A DNA stretch of 15,996 nt, from positions 1 to 15,996 of the forward strand of contig JAAUTM010000002.1 of assembly GCA_012031455.1 (NCBI GenBank), given 5' to 3'. This DNA comes from Phycisphaerales bacterium. Lineage in GTDB: Bacteria; Planctomycetota; Phycisphaerae; Phycisphaerales; Phycisphaeraceae. The notes under the pieces were generated by a model. That model saw only the letters and a program-made list of their open reading frames with translations. It had not been told where the DNA came from and made no database searches. Below are positions 8,222 to 15,996 of this stretch, piece by piece; the first letter of the stretch is position 1; the number at the start of each line of letters is the position of its first letter. The position numbers were made by a program, and so were the translations under genes.

Positions 8222-10640
8222 TCACCTGCGGTATTCCCCCGGCAACTCATCGGGGACATCATCCTCTTCATCGCTATCCTGATCCACCGCCAGACGAAGG
8301 CGCGGGCGGTCATCGGATTCCGTGGCTGCCGATTTCCCCGACTTATCACTGTTGCGCGGATCAAAACGGTGCCTTGCGCAGCCTGGGCTGCATCCTTTTC
8401 CGCCTGCTCGCGCATGGCTTCCCAATCCTCCAGCGAGATGGTCACCTCCCGTGCCTGTGAACCTTTGTAATCGCCCAGCAAGCCAGCAAGAGCCATCTGC
8501 TCAATAAGCCGGGAAGCTCGTGAGTAACCGATGGTCAGTCGTCGCTGCAGCAGGGACACACTGCCACGCTTGGTTTCCAGCACGATGCGAACCGCATCCT
8601 CAAAGAGCGGATCCTTTTCAAATGACTCTGCGCCTTCTTCACTCGTGGCAGCCGAGCGCAACTGCACCAACTGTGGCTCGAAATTCTGCTGGGCGAAATC
8701 CTTCAAAAACTTCACCACCCGGCGGATTTCCAGATCATCCACCAATGTCCCCTGTGCCCGTGTCAGTTTGCTGTTGCGTGGCGAAAGATACAACATGTCG
8801 CCCTGGCCCAGAAGCAATTCCGCACCCTTCTGATCCAGCACGATCCGGCTGTCCAAGCCCGATGCCACCTTGAACGAAACCCGGCAAGGCATGTTGCCCT
8901 TGATCAAGCCCGTCACCACATTGGCCTGTGGCCGCTGCGTCGCCAATATCAAATGAATCCCCACCGCTCGAGCTTTCTGTGCCAGACGCACAATCAGGCC
9001 TTCGACTTCCTGTTGGTCATCATCAGGTCCGCCAGTTCGTCGATGATGATGACGATGTAAGGCATCTTCTTGGGAATGACCGCTTCCTCCTGCTCAGTGG
9101 TCGGCTGGAAGCGTTCCTTGAGTTCGTTCCATGACAGGGCGTTGTAACTGGCCACATCGCGCACCGCTGCCTCGGCCAGCAGTTCGTAGCGTTCATCCAT
9201 CTTGCCCGTGGCCCATTCCAGTATGGCTGCTGCTTTGCCCATCTCCGTCACCACCGGGCACATCAAATGCGGGATGTCACGGAACATCGACATTTCCACC
9301 ATCTTGGGGTCCACCAGCACCATGCGCAATTCATCAGGCTTCTTGGTGAACATGAAAGACATGATGATCGAGTTCATGCACACGCTCTTACCCGAACCGG
9401 TGGTCCCGGCGATGAGCATGTGGGGCATCTCGGTGAGGTCCGCAATCAGCGCGTTCCCGCTGGCATCCTTGCCCAAAAGCATGGGCAGCTTCATGCGCTG
9501 GATCATGTCGCTGTTGGCGCTCATCAAATCCTTGAGCCTGACTTTTTCCTTTTTCAGATTGGGCACTTCAATGCCAACGGTGTCCTTGCCAGCGGTGTTG
9601 GGCACGATGCGGATGTTTTGAGCTTTGAGCGAGCGGGCAAGATCGGAACTGACCCCTTGCAACACGGATACCTTGGTGCCGGGCTTGAGTTTGATTTCAA
9701 AGAGTGTGATGACCGGGCCGGAGTGAATGCCCACCACTTCGCCTTCGATGCGGTACTGCTGGAGGGCTTCTTCCAACTGCAAGGCCTGATCGCGGACCAG
9801 CGATTCCATTTCCTTGGTGAAGTTGGTTTCGCCATCCACCAGATGCTCGAGTCCGGGGAACTGGTAGCCGGAGACATCGATCTCCCGCACCGCAGCCGGG
9901 CCGGCTTTCCCGGGGTTCACAAATTGATGGGCAGTTGTTTGATCTTGGCGCGGAGGTCTTCCACGGTGAGCTGTTTTTTCTCAGCCACATAAGCACCGGG
10001 GGGCATCGGGGCCATCGGGCGGTGCGATTTCACTTGAGCTTTCGTCATCCTCATCATCTGAAACCGCTCGCCGGGTGTTGCTGGAACCAGCCCCACGAGG
10101 CACGATCGTTCCCGGATGCTTTTCAATTTCATCGTCCTCATCCTCATCGACCACCAACGTCGTTGAAGCACGATCCGGGTCTTCGAAGTCGTCCAAGGCA
10201 TCGTCAGGCTCAGCGGTGGGAGCCGAGGGCTTGGTAGAGTTGCGCAACGAAGCTGATCCGGGGGCGATCATCGTCAGCTGGTCGCGCTTGCCACCGAACA
10301 CACCCACCAGCACCGGCTTGGGCCATTTCATCTGCGTCAGCGCAAACATGCCCTGCCCCAGCCAGCGAGCCACGGTGAGCACCACCTGGTCCATGGCTAA
10401 AATCGCCCCGATCCAGAAAGCAATGCCAAGGATTAAAACCGTACCCAACGAGTTGAAGCGGTAGGCAAGCTCACTGGCCAGAAATATCGCCACCAGTCCG
10501 CCCGCACCTTCGGGCCTGCTGGAAACGCCAGGCAACATCGCAGCCACCAGCCCGCTGGTACACAGCGACATCAGCAGCATTCCCGCTACACGCATCACCG
10601 GTTGCGATAATGGTTTCTTCACCAGCGTCGCCACCATGAA
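8222..10640 (-). CDS. ftsK: DNA translocase FtsK/SpoIIIE, N terminus missing, frameshifted
   Basis: Septum-anchored motor that pumps chromosome ends into daughter cells. About 800 residues remain. In order: membrane helices (about 10,400-10,620; RVAGMLLMSLCTSGLVAAML, GTVLILGIAFWIGAIL), an acidic linker (about 10,030-10,240; many D/E), an alpha domain (REIDVSGYQFPGLEHL), Walker A GTTGSGKS (9384-9407), Walker B IVIIIDELAD (about 9041), LILATQRPQ, the gamma winged helix that reads KOPS-type sites (RGSVSLLQRRLTIGYSRASRLIEQM), and an acidic tail ending DVPDELPGEYRR at stop 8222. Frame changes lie at 9998-10,003 (six-G run), 9921-9923 (AAA run), about 9013 and 8363-8366 (AAAA run); correcting each joins conserved sequence. 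The 5' end runs in frame into an antiporter fragment, so the real N terminus (perhaps 80 residues) is lost at the join. The right boundary is approximate. Confidence 0.9.
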
Positions 10641-10808
10641 CAGATCCTCGATGATCAGCCAGCCGATTGCGATGCGTCCCTCGCTGGTGGGCAACAAGCG
10701 GCGTTCCTGCATGGCGCGCAGCAGAACCACGGTGCTGGCGACCGAGAGGGCCAGGCCGAAGACGATTCCGGCGCCGACCGGCCAGCCGATCAGCGCCGGA
10801 TCAGACCC
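10640..10808 (-). pseudogene. Internal fragment of a YbaL/Kef-type cation:proton antiporter gene
   Basis: Translation reads PALIGWPVGAGIVFG, LALSVASTVVLLRAMQERR, then EGRIAIGWLIIEDL, which is the conserved membrane core of CPA2 antiporters (SVASTVVLLRAL, GR-A-GWL--EDL). Such proteins run over 500 residues; only about 60 are present, lacking both the start and the C-terminal half. At its downstream end the frame continues into the FtsK membrane domain; at its upstream end it stops at the kinase. There is no room for a natural gene. It is most likely a piece of another locus trapped between two assembly or amplification joins. Boundaries are approximate (left 10,615-10,660, right 10,795-10,808). 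Confidence 0.7.
10795..10808. other. Join between antiporter fragment and kinase gene
   Basis: Left of here the minus strand encodes antiporter core; right of here the plus strand encodes kinase. Both genes are cut, and both readings remain plausible across CCGGATCAGACCC, so the exact point cannot be set by eye. No integrase, inverted repeat, target duplication or tRNA marks the place. Style and GC also change across it. Confidence 0.7.
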
Positions 10809-12666
10809 TCAAGCTCGATTGCATGGCCCGTCAGGCCCATCCCGGCTTGCTGGACATTGCCGCCTGGCCGGTAGACCTGCTGCGCGCCCGCCCGGATGGC
10901 CCGGTGCAGGGCTTTATCATGCCCAGGGTCAGCGGCTACCGGGAAATCCATAGCCTCTACGGCCCGGCGCATCGCAAAAAAGCCTTTCCGCAGGCTGACT
11001 GGTCGTTTCTGGTGCATGCCGCCCGCAATCTCGCCAGCGCCTTTGAGGCGATTCACGCTCGCGGCCATGTCATCGGCGATGTCAATCCGGGCAATGTCGT
11101 CGTCTCGCCGCAGGCCTTGATCAAGCTGATTGACTGTGATTCATTCCAGATCAGCGCCGACGGGCAACTGTTTCCCTGCAATGTCGGCGTCCCGCAGTTC
11201 ACCGCGCCGGAATTGCAGGGCAAAGCCTTTCACGGCCTTCAGCGCACACCGGATCACGACAGTTTTGGCCTGGCCCTGCTGTGTTTCCATCTGCTGTTCA
11301 TGGGCCGTCATCCGTTTGCCGGGCGCTATCAGGGCAAGGGCGACATGCCGATAGAACGCGCCATTCAGGAACTGCGCTTCGCCTTCGGTCGCCACGCCGC
11401 CAAACGGCAGATGGAGCCGCCGCCGCAAACTTTGCCATTCACCGCGCTGCCGGAATCCATCACTGATTTATTTGAACGCGCCTTTGCCTCACCCAGTCTG
11501 GCGCAAGGTCGGCCCAGCGCCCGCGACTGGTTGCAGGCGCTGGGTCGGCTCAATGGCGAGTTGCGGGTCTGTAGCCGCAACAGTGCGCATAAATATCCGC
11601 GCTCGGCCCCGGATTGCCCGTGGTGCGCACTGGAACAGGCCAGCGGCGCGGTGTTTTTCCTGCCTGCGCCGCGCCGGGTCAGCACCGCAGATCAGGCAAT
11701 GGGATTGCCCGGATTTGATCTGGAGCAGGTCTGGAGCCGGATTCTGGCGGTGACTCCGCCACCCCCGGCGGCAATGCCTGCGCCGATCCCACCCACTCCA
11801 GCAACGCCGACGCCATTGCCGCCGCTGTTGTTACAGGTTCAGCGCCGTAACCAGATCAAGGCCGCGATCATTCTCGGCGCGGTGCTGGCGGCAGTGCTGA
11901 TCCGGCCACAGTTCAGCGTGGTGTGGCTGCCACTGGCGGTTATTGCGGGATCGCTGTTGCGCAATCCGGCCTTGCAGCGCGAACGCCAGCGTCGGCAACT
12001 GGCGCTGCTGGCGGCGCAGCAGGAACGGCAGGAGTTGCAGGCGGACTGGGATCAATTTGGCGCCGGACACGCCTTCTTCGCCCGGCTGAATGCGCTGCGC
12101 CAGTGCTATGACCGGCATCGCGCCCTGCCGGGGGAGTTGCAGCGCGGATTGCAGGGACTGGAGGCCGGTCAGCGCCAGCTTCAGTTGCAGGCGTTTCTGG
12201 AGAATCATTTATTGACACGGCGCAGATTCCCGGCATTTTGACGACGCACCGGATGGCGCTGGAATCCTATGGAATTGAAACCGCCGCCGATGTCAGCGCC
12301 GAAGCCCTGCAAACCGTGCCCGGCTTCGGCCAGCGGGTTGGGGCCAGGCGGGTCGCCGCGCTGCTGGACTGGCGTAAAACTCTGGAGCAGCAGTTTCGCT
12401 ACGATCCGCGCCAGGGGGTTGACCCGGCGGCAATTGCCGATTTGCGGCAACGCCATGCCCAGACCCAGGTGCAAATCGAACGGGAATTGCTGGCAGCGCC
12501 CGATGAACTGGCTAAAATCAAAGCCGATATTCTCAAGCATCGCGCCCAGATCAATATCAGTCTGATTCATCAGGCCATGCGCGAAGCCCAGGCCAAGGCG
12601 GATCTGCGGGCTTTCGGGCGCGGACTGGACGCTCTCTGGCGGCAATGGCGGATTTGGCGATTTTGA
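10802..12666 (+). CDS. YegI-like protein kinase with C-terminal helix-hairpin-helix, N-lobe missing
   Basis: Ser/Thr-kinase-like protein resembling E. coli YegI. The sequence enters at DQTLKLDCMARQAHPGLL, so about 60-70 residues with the glycine loop and catalytic lysine are lost at the join. Present: the catalytic loop VIGDVNPGN (Asp codon 11,078-11,080), DCD in place of DFG (11,132-11,140), and FTAPEL for the APE motif. A Cys cluster CSRNSAHKYPRSAPDCPWC (C-x14-C-x2-C) looks like a zinc ribbon. Then come a proline-rich linker (about 11,754-11,830), two membrane helices (about 11,863-11,970), a coiled coil rich in Q and R, and helix-hairpin-helix SYGIETAADVSAEALQTVPGFG. One base is missing near 12,208-12,213; restoring it gives HL-DTAQIPGILTTHRMALESYGIETAADV. 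Kinases of this type often sit beside a VWA protein and a PP2C phosphatase; those would lie upstream, beyond the join. Confidence 0.85.
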
Positions 12667-12693
12667 GTTATCGCGGCACACAGGAGTTATCGG

Positions 12694-13323
12694 ATGGGCA
12701 GACGCAACCAGCACACCCGCGAAGAGCTTCGATCCATTGCGCTGCAAGCGGCCGAAGAACTGGTGGTCGCCCACGGGCTGACCGGTCTGAGCGCCCGCAA
12801 GGTGGTAGCCCGCATTGGCTACACGGTCGGCAGCCTGTATATGGTGTTTCGCAGTCTGGACGACCTGATCGTGCAAATGAATGAACGAACCCTGATTCGG
12901 CTGTACGCCGCGCTGGCCGCAGCGATTGCCGATCAGCCGCCGCCCGCTGCCGCCCTGCGGGCGCTGGCTGAGGCTTATATCCATTTCGCTCTTAGCGACA
13001 CTCATCGCTGGCTGGCGATCTATCAATACCGGATGCCGGATCAGCAATCGCCGCCTGATTCCCTGCGCGACGTGGTGAAACAGACCTTTGATCTGGTGCA
13101 GAGCCAACTGGCGCTGCTCTGTCCGCATCGCTCGGTGGCCGATATTGCGCTGGCGACCCGGGCGCTATGGAGCGGGATTCATGGGGTTTGCGTGCTGGGT
13201 CTTGACCAGACCCTGCAAATCGCCGGCGGCCGCTCCATCGAGGAAGTGGCTGGATCGTTGCTCGATCATTATCTGGCGGGCTTCATGGAAAAACACGGGC
13301 CGTCTGCGTCCGCCACCCACTAA
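12694..13323 (+). CDS. TetR-family transcriptional regulator, WHG-type ligand domain
   Basis: Repressor of 209 residues, intact. The N-terminal TetR helix-turn-helix covers about residues 32-52 (LSARKVVARIGYTVGSLYMVFRSLDDL). The C-terminal ligand domain contains LWSGIHGVCVL, the Trp-x-x-x-His-Gly pattern of the WHG group (TetR_C_33-like). Start ATG 12,694 has GGAG 7 nt upstream. It starts 27 bp after the kinase stop on the same strand, so it may be cotranscribed, but the functions do not obviously match. The next gene is an EamA permease, a common target of TetR control, though two repeat units now separate them. Ligand and operator are unknown; no clear palindromic operator was seen upstream in the 27-bp gap. 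Confidence 0.9.
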   Translation: MGRRNQHTREELRSIALQAAEELVVAHGLTGLSARKVVARIGYTVGSLYMVFRSLDDLIVQMNERTLIRLYAALAAAIADQPPPAAALRALAEAYIHFALSDTHRWLAIYQYRMPDQQSPPDSLRDVVKQTFDLVQSQLALLCPHRSVADIALATRALWSGIHGVCVLGLDQTLQIAGGRSIEEVAGSLLDHYLAGFMEKHGPSASATH

Positions 13324-13324
13324 A

Positions 13325-13348
13325 TCAGGACTTTCGTCAGGACTTTCG
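13325..13348. repeat. 12-bp tandem duplication at the edge of the REP-like region
   Basis: TCAGGACTTTCG occurs twice head to tail (13,325-13,336 and 13,337-13,348), right after the tetR stop. Its inverse, CGAAAGTCCTG, recurs at 13,439-13,449 and 13,562-13,572, so it marks the outer ends of the two repeat units that follow. Confidence 0.7.
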
Positions 13349-13449
13349 CATTCGGATTGAAAACCGTTCGGGGTGAGCCTGTCGAACCCCGTTTTTCCGA
13401 TGAATCCCTTCGACAAGCTCAGGGGCGAACGGATGAAGCGAAAGTCCTG
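13338..13449. repeat. REP-like palindromic unit 1
   Basis: Bounded by CAGGACTTTCGC (13,338-13,349) and its inverse GCGAAAGTCCTG (13,438-13,449). Inside, the left arm 13,364-13,391 (CCGTTCGGGGTGAGCC...) and the right arm 13,406-13,432 (CCCTTCGACAAGCTC...) are near inverse copies of each other. Each arm also folds on itself (CGGGG with CCCCG; CCC with GGG). Thus two alternative structures exist, one long cruciform or two small hairpins, as in paired REP elements. I recall such TTCGACAAGCTCAGG-type repeats as common in proteobacterial genomes. No transposase is present. Confidence 0.75.
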
Positions 13450-13572
13450 TTTCGCTTCAGGTTCAAAAACCGTTCGGGGTGAGCCTGTCGAGCCCCGTTT
13501 TTTACCGATGAATGCCCTGCGACCGCTGAGCTTGCCGAAGCGTCAGGGCGAATGGATGGCGCGAAAGTCCTG
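13450..13572. repeat. REP-like palindromic unit 2, abutting the EamA start
   Basis: Left arm 13,470-13,497 matches unit 1 (13,364-13,391) over 28 bases with one mismatch (G for A). The right arm (13,514-13,556) is a diverged variant containing GCTGAGCTTGCCGAAGCG. The unit ends with GCGAAAGTCCTG (13,561-13,572), only 3 bp before the EamA start codon, so it fills the space where the gene's own promoter and ribosome site would be expected. With unit 1 it accounts for nearly all of the 252-bp gap between tetR and the permease. Confidence 0.75.
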
Positions 13573-13575
13573 TAA

Positions 13576-14496
13576 ATGATGAAACTGACTGGGTTGATCC
13601 GCATTCCGGCCGTCTATCTGATCGCGGCGATGGTGATTTGGGGCAGTTCCTTTGCGACGATGAAACTGGCGGTCGCCGTTTACGATCCGCTGCTGATCAC
13701 CTTCGCCCGCCTGCTCATTGCGTCGGCGGTCTTTATCGCGCTGCGAGGCCGGTTCGGAGCGATCCGCTATCGGCCGGGCGACTGGCGCTGGCTGGCCTTG
13801 ATGGCGCTGTGCGAGCCGGTGCTGTATTTCGTCCTCGAAGCCAACGCCCTGCGTTTTACCTCCAGCGCCGCCGCCGCCACTATCATCGCGATGCTGCCGC
13901 TGACCGTGGCCCTGGCGGCGCAATGGCTGTTACGCGAAACAGTGAGCGGGCGGGTGTATGTCGGCGTCATGATTTCGGTTGCGGGGGTCGTCCTGCTGAC
14001 CAGCATCGGCGAAGAAACCGCGCTGTCGCCGCAGCCGTGGCTGGGTAATGGGCTGCAACTGCTGGCGATGCTGTGCGCGGTCGGCTATACCTTGATCGTC
14101 AAGCGGCTCAGCGCCCATTATCCGGCGCTGTTCCTGACCGCGATGCAGGCGTTTATTGGCGTGGCGCTCTATCTGCCGCTGCTGCCTTTTGCCGAATTCA
14201 GCCTGACCGTCTCCTGGCCGGCGCTGCTGGCGGTGCTGTATCTGGGCGGGGTGGTCAGCGTGCTGGCCTATCTGTGCTACAACCAGGCGCTCAGCCAGGC
14301 GCCCGCCAGCCAGGTCGCGGTCTATTCCAGCCTGATTCCGGTCTTCGCCGCCGCTTTCGGCGGCTGGCTGCTGGATGAGGCGTTCAGTCTGATGCAGGGC
14401 TTGGCAATCGGGCTGGTGCTGGCGGGCGTGGTCTATAGCCAAACCGGCCCGGCGAACCTTGATCCACAATCCTTGCCGCAACCAGTCAAATCATGA
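13576..14496 (+). CDS. EamA-domain (drug/metabolite superfamily) membrane transporter
   Basis: Inner-membrane permease of 306 residues, the usual length for a two-EamA-domain protein of about ten helices. Each half starts with the typical pattern: AAMVIWGSSFATMKLAV near the N terminus, and LLAMLCAVGYTLIVKRL in the middle. The C-terminal helices (VLAYLCYNQALSQAPASQVAVYSSLIPVFAAAFGGWLLDEAFS) carry the conserved end motif with an acidic residue. Such proteins mostly export metabolites or amino acids; substrate unknown. Start is ATG 13,576, or ATG 13,579 next to it; neither has a good ribosome site because a repeat unit ends 3 bp upstream. Its stop overlaps the next gene by ATGA, so the two are probably translated together. 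The TetR gene upstream is a candidate regulator. Confidence 0.9.
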   Translation: MMKLTGLIRIPAVYLIAAMVIWGSSFATMKLAVAVYDPLLITFARLLIASAVFIALRGRFGAIRYRPGDWRWLALMALCEPVLYFVLEANALRFTSSAAAATIIAMLPLTVALAAQWLLRETVSGRVYVGVMISVAGVVLLTSIGEETALSPQPWLGNGLQLLAMLCAVGYTLIVKRLSAHYPALFLTAMQAFIGVALYLPLLPFAEFSLTVSWPALLAVLYLGGVVSVLAYLCYNQALSQAPASQVAVYSSLIPVFAAAFGGWLLDEAFSLMQGLAIGLVLAGVVYSQTGPANLDPQSLPQPVKS

Positions 14497-15996
14497 ACCG
14501 CAATTATTCCAACAGGCTGGCGCGCGCGCTGGCCGTCGCTGCATTGATCGTTGTGACCGGGCTGGGCGCGTGGATTGCCGACTGGCGCGGCGCAAACCTG
14601 GATGCAGCGATGCGGCAACAGCTACTGCGGCAGGCAGTCGCCATCGCCCACGCCATCAAGCCGAACCGTGAAAGCGCTGACGTTTACCGCAGCGGATCAA
14701 GGCAATCCGGTCTTCGAACATCTTCGCCAACATCTGAGCGCCTACGGTCGGATGATCCCGCAACGGGGCATTTACAGCATGGCCCTGCGCGATGGCGTCA
14801 TCCGCTTTGGCCCGGAGAACTATGCCGACGATGATCCGATGCGTTCCCGGCCTGGACAGGCTTATGAAGAGCCTGGCCCCGGTGATTTTGAAATTTTTCA
14901 GACCGGCAAGCCGACGACCACAGGTCCGCGCCGGGATGAATACGGAACCTTTGTTTCGGCCTCAGCCCCGGTGCTGGATCGCCACAATGGCGAAGTGCTG
15001 ATGGTGGTGGGGCTGGACATCGAAGCGGCCGACTGGCAGGCCCGCATCAATCGCGTCCGCCTGGAATCCATGTTGGGCGCCCTGCTCCTGCTGGTGATGG
15101 CGCTGACGGGGCCTTCGCGATCCGCTGGCGCAACCGGCTGCCCGCCGCGAGACAGGAGCGATTCAAGCATCTGGAAACCGTCTGGGTCTGCGCATTGGGT
15201 CTGACGCTGACCGGAGCGGTCGCCGGACTGGCGCTGGAAGCGGATCGCCGCGAACAGTGGCACACTTTTGATCATAAAGCCGACGATCAGGCTAATGCGA
15301 TCAGCACGATGTTCAGCGCTATTCGCCACGATGCCGCTACCCTGGCCCGCTCCCTTCAGGGCGATTCATCCCTTGATCCGCAGCAGTTCAGGGCTATCGC
15401 CGCGCCTATGGCCAGCATGATCCCGATGCAGACCTACGCCTGGATACCGGCGATTCCGGCGGCGCAACAGTTATCGGTCGAAACAGCGGCGCACAGCGCG
15501 GGCATGGATGATTTCGCGGTTTGGGAGCGGAATGCGCACGGGGAAAAAGTTCCAGCAACGGGCCGGTCTCACTACTATCCGATCTACGCCGTTGAACCGC
15601 TGGCGGGCAACGCCGGGCTGTTGGGCTTCGATCTGGGGTCGGAACCACCATTGCGCACCGCACTGGAACAGGCCGCCCGCAGTGGGTTGGTGACAGCGAC
15701 TGATCCCGCCCGCCGGTTTAATGAACCCGGCTCAATGCTTGATCTGTGGACCATCAATCCGGTGTTCGCCCATGATGCGCCGGATCGGCCTCTTCGCGGT
15801 TTCGCTCTGGGCATCGTCCGTCCGCAAGCGATTCTCGATGGCGCACTCCGGCGCCATGCGCATGAAAACGGGCTGATCACTCTGGATTTGCTGGATTTGA
15901 AGCCGGAATCGGCGCCGGTGCGGCTGGCGGCCTATCCGCCCAAATCGGCTGGCGATCCGGCGGCGGCGCAACCGTCAAGCTTCCAGCAGATTGCCC
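14493..15996 (+). CDS. Membrane sensor with N-terminal periplasmic domain and CHASE domain, truncated by window end
   Basis: Receptor part of a signalling protein; output domain lies beyond the window. Start ATG 14,493 overlaps the permease stop (ATGA). Helix 1 (ARALAVAALIVVTGLGAWIA) is followed by a periplasmic segment of about 150 residues (VKALTFTAADQGNPVFEHL... EYGTFVSASAPVLD... VLMVVGLDIEAADWQ), Cache-like in style. Then come helix 2 (about 15,061-15,130), helix 3 (about 15,181-15,235) and a CHASE domain (WHTFDHKADDQANAISTMFSAIRHDAATLARSLQG, YAWIPAIP, HYYPIYAVEPLAGNAGLLGFDLGSEP). Frame breaks near 14,666 (two bases lost or one gained) and at 15,108-15,111 (one G lost from a GGGG run); corrected, the frame is open to the end. 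A histidine kinase or GGDEF/EAL output is likely but unseen. Confidence 0.85.

Noticed and set aside
9267..9992. Plus-strand open frame of 241 codons opposite ftsK
   Set aside because: Antisense of the FtsK alpha and motor domains; no family resemblance.
10600..10820. Genomic island or phage boundary by natural horizontal transfer
   Set aside because: No integrase, tRNA, IS or direct repeats, and three genes are cut in their middles, including the core gene ftsK, which would lose its membrane anchor.
12205..13128. Minus-strand open frame of 307 codons opposite the kinase end and tetR
   Set aside because: The plus strand carries the helix-hairpin-helix and an intact TetR gene with a ribosome site; the minus frame is rich in Gln, Arg and Gly without motifs.
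13325..13575. CRISPR-like repeat pair
   Set aside because: Only two copies of the 28-bp arm, each part of a palindromic unit with internal inverse copies, and no cas genes; fits REP-like elements.

Overview
The window is best read as a join of two unrelated bacterial genomes, not one natural locus. Bases 1 to about 10,620 carry a glutamate synthase operon (gltB-gltD), a LysR regulator, a small orphan gene and most of ftsK. Protein style (GltB and GltD segments, FtsK with a long acidic linker and acidic tail) and an ATTCGAA heptamer repeat inside gltD suggest a planctomycete-like bacterium; this is inference from memory. Bases from about 10,800 to 15,996 carry a YegI-type kinase, a TetR regulator, an EamA permease and a CHASE sensor. 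These are GC-rich, gammaproteobacterial in style (Competibacter-like or similar), with REP-like repeats. Between them lies about 180 bp of a YbaL/Kef-type cation:proton antiporter gene. It is cut at both ends, so there are two joins (about 10,615-10,660 and 10,795-10,808).

Layout. The minus strand reads LysR (7494-6481), gltB (6285-1674), gltD (1579-49). The two glt genes form an operon making NADPH-dependent glutamate synthase; LysR lies just upstream in the same direction and may control it. A small plus-strand gene (7832-8188) has its own promoter and converges on ftsK (minus, 8222 to about 10,640), which lacks its N terminus. After the joins, a plus-strand series runs: kinase (N-lobe missing), tetR, two REP-like palindromic units, an EamA permease, and a membrane sensor overlapping it by 4 nt and running off the window end.

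Quality. The long genes in both halves are broken by single-base indels, mostly one-base losses in short homopolymers. I count roughly a dozen and a half. One cluster of three in gltB restores the frame and only garbles a conserved motif. This pattern fits uncorrected sequencing error on functional genes better than decay, so the broken genes are annotated as genes with their frameshift sites.

I saw no tRNA, rRNA, CRISPR array, integrase or transposase. I do not see a convincing complete new system. The best leads are the truncated YegI-like kinase, whose usual partners would lie across the join, the two-domain CHASE sensor coupled to the permease, the REP-like units, and the regulatory sequences around LysR and gltB.
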